From Pseudomonas reactans (GTDB lineage: Bacteria; Pseudomonadota; Gammaproteobacteria; Pseudomonadales; Pseudomonadaceae), in the NCBI RefSeq assembly GCF_013385825.1, contig NZ_JACAPG010000011.1, positions 70,950 to 134,949 of the forward strand: a stretch of DNA of 64,000 nucleotides, written 5' to 3'. This document shows, in pieces, positions 62,876 through 64,000 of the stretch. The notes under the pieces are model-generated. The model worked only from the letters and a program-made list of their open reading frames with translations, did no database searches and was not told where the DNA came from. The position numbers and the translations under genes were made by a program. Positions within the stretch are counted from its first letter, which is position 1. Every line of letters starts with the position of its first letter.

Positions 62876-63799
62876 ATGAACCTGAGAACATTGCGTGCCT
62901 TTGTCGAAGTGGTGCGCCAGGGTGGTTTCTCCCAGGCCGCCGAGGTGGTGTCGCTGACCCAATCCACGGTGAGCAAGGCGGTCAAGACGTTGGAAGAGGA
63001 ACTGGGCACGCCGTTGCTCAACCGCCTGGGCCACCGTAACGAACTCACCGCTGCCGGCGAAATCGCCTACCGCCGCGCTTTGGTGCTGCTCGCCGAGCGT
63101 AACGACCTGGTGGCCGAGATCAACGACCTGCGCGGTTTAAAGCGTGGCGTGCTGCGTATCGGCCTGCCGCCGGTGGGCTGCGGTGTGCTGTTTGCGACGA
63201 TGTTTGCGACCTACCGCAGCCGCTACCCGGACATCGACATCGAACTCACCGAATACGGCAGCAAAAAGCTGCGCGAATGCCTGGAAGCGGGGGAGGTCGA
63301 CCTGGCGGCGCTGCTGCTGCCGGTGGATGAAGACTTCGACTACCAACCCGTGCGCAATGAGCCGCTGATGGCCGTGCTGCCTGTCAGCCATCCGCTGGCG
63401 CACCTTAAGAGGATCGACTTCACCCACCTGGCGGATTCGCCGTTCATCCTGTTCGAAGCCGGCTTCGCCCTCAACGCCAAGATCCTCGCAGCCTGCGAAC
63501 GCAAAGGTGTCACCCCGAAAGTCACCGCCCGCAGCGGGCAGATCGACTTCATCATCGACCTGGTCGCCGCCGGACTGGGTGTGGCCTTCGTACCGCGCAT
63601 GCTGGCGCACAAGCATCAACACGCTGGCATCGCTCTGATCCCGTTGGATGAACCGCACACCGACTGGCACATCGCCCTGGCCTGGCGCACCAGCGCCCAC
63701 CTGCCGCCGGCCGCTTTGGCTTGGCTGGAGTTGGCCAGGGAACACGCCGATTCAACCGGTCATCCGGTTGAATCGCAACGAATGCCAGGAGATGCTTGA
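62876..63799 (+). CDS. LysR-family transcriptional regulator
   Basis: This 307-residue LysR protein has an N-terminal HTH (RTLRAFVEVVRQGGFSQAAE, then SLTQSTVSKAVKTLEEELGT) and a periplasmic-binding-like effector domain from about residue 90 (LRIGLPPVGCGVLFATMFAT). Divergence from lldD, with about 100 bases between starts, suggests it regulates lldD, possibly with lactate as inducer. Its stop codon lies inside the -35 box of the tRNA-Asn promoter. Confidence 0.9.
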   Translation: MNLRTLRAFVEVVRQGGFSQAAEVVSLTQSTVSKAVKTLEEELGTPLLNRLGHRNELTAAGEIAYRRALVLLAERNDLVAEINDLRGLKRGVLRIGLPPVGCGVLFATMFATYRSRYPDIDIELTEYGSKKLRECLEAGEVDLAALLLPVDEDFDYQPVRNEPLMAVLPVSHPLAHLKRIDFTHLADSPFILFEAGFALNAKILAACERKGVTPKVTARSGQIDFIIDLVAAGLGVAFVPRMLAHKHQHAGIALIPLDEPHTDWHIALAWRTSAHLPPAALAWLELAREHADSTGHPVESQRMPGDA

Positions 63800-63823
63800 C
63801 TTATCCTTTTTAATCAGTAACAT
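63796..63823 (+). promoter_or_regulatory. tRNA-Asn promoter
   Basis: TTGACT and TAACAT are separated by 16 bases and end 9 bases before the tRNA. The segment after the -10 box (ACGGCGC) is GC-rich, a discriminator pattern typical of stringently controlled stable-RNA promoters. The -35 overlaps the LysR stop codon. Confidence 0.65.
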
Positions 63824-63832
63824 ACGGCGCAT

Positions 63833-63908
63833 TCCGCGATAGCTCAGTTGGTAGAGCAAATGACTGTTAATCATTGGGTCCCTGGTTCGAGTCCAGGTCG
63901 TGGAGCCA
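63833..63908 (+). tRNA. tRNA-Asn (GUU anticodon)
   Basis: A 76-base cloverleaf: the acceptor stem TCCGCGA/TCGTGGA pairs fully (one G-T), with a D-loop TAGCTCAGTTGGTAGAGC-type arm, anticodon GTT inside ACTGTTAATC, a T-arm GGTTCGAGTCC and an encoded CCA end. Confidence 0.97.
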
Positions 63909-63925
63909 GATAGCGATATAAAGAG

Positions 63926-63953
63926 AAGCCTGCAGCGATGCAGGCTTTTTTTT
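63926..63953 (+). terminator. Terminator after tRNA-Asn
   Basis: AAGCCTGCA and TGCAGGCTT flank GCGA, followed by a run of T's, 18 bases after the tRNA end. This is a canonical intrinsic terminator. Confidence 0.93.
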
Positions 63954-64000
63954 GCCTTGGATTTTTCCAAGGTGATCTAAGCAAACAGCGTGGCAGGCAT

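Noticed and set aside
1..64000. CRISPR array
   Set aside because: No regularly spaced direct repeats were seen; the repeats present are inverted REP units.

Overview
The window is chromosomal DNA of a Pseudomonas, most likely from the P. fluorescens group. The evidence is the high GC content, the REP/REPIN palindromes of the TGTAGGAGC(C/G)(C/G)G type, the Pseudomonas-type families (DUF3509, DUF3309, NAGGN osmoprotectant genes, RbdA) and gene order. From memory, three blocks match P. aeruginosa PAO1: roughly PA1674-PA1684 (folE, Smr, isochorismatase-like, prmB, aroC, MFS, mtnD), PA3454-PA3461 (thiolase, PPK2, mnmC, NAGGN operon) and PA0854-PA0862 (fumC, bolA, trhO, DsbA-like, ABC, rbdA). I could not run an alignment.

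Layout. 1-1.2 kb: the end of an AtuA-like gene and its small partner. 1.3-10.1 kb: housekeeping genes (glutaredoxin, folE, Smr, cysteine-hydrolase-like, prmB, aroC, MFS) ending in a decayed acireductone dioxygenase. 10.3-19 kb: a HTH-only LuxR-type protein, DUF3509, an acyl-CoA synthetase, ankyrin and small membrane proteins, an LTA-synthase-like sulfatase, an SDR, an extra CsrA paralogue and YheU. 19-23.8 kb: the three-gene N-acetylglutaminylglutamine amide (NAGGN) osmoprotectant operon. 23.8-26.5 kb: a small integrase/excisionase element abutting the 3' end of a NEL-type effector gene. 26.5-38.6 kb: mnmC, a broken NEL effector gene, polyphosphate:AMP phosphotransferase, thiolase, EamA permease, fumC, DUF2059 and bolA. 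38.8-46 kb: an insecticidal toxin-complex (Tc) island, with an intact TccC/RHS protein carrying an unassigned C-terminal domain facing a ruined TcA/TcB operon. 46.3-54.1 kb: trhO, a DsbA-like protein, an ABC exporter, rbdA, a TenA-like protein and a diguanylate cyclase. 54.4-61.6 kb: a CoA-dependent catabolic cluster (MFS, acyl-CoA dehydrogenase, IclR, enoyl-CoA hydratase, 3-hydroxyacyl-CoA dehydrogenase, class III CoA-transferase). 61.6-64 kb: lldD, a LysR regulator and tRNA-Asn(GUU).

Main points of interest. Two secreted-toxin loci (NEL and Tc) are decaying by internal deletion, yet each keeps one intact or diagnostic toxin module. An acireductone dioxygenase homologue has lost three of its four metal ligands in a neighbourhood that lacks mtnB and mtnC. 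The CoA cluster has two near-identical operator-like palindromes flanking its IclR regulator promoter region, and its substrate is not identifiable from sequence alone.
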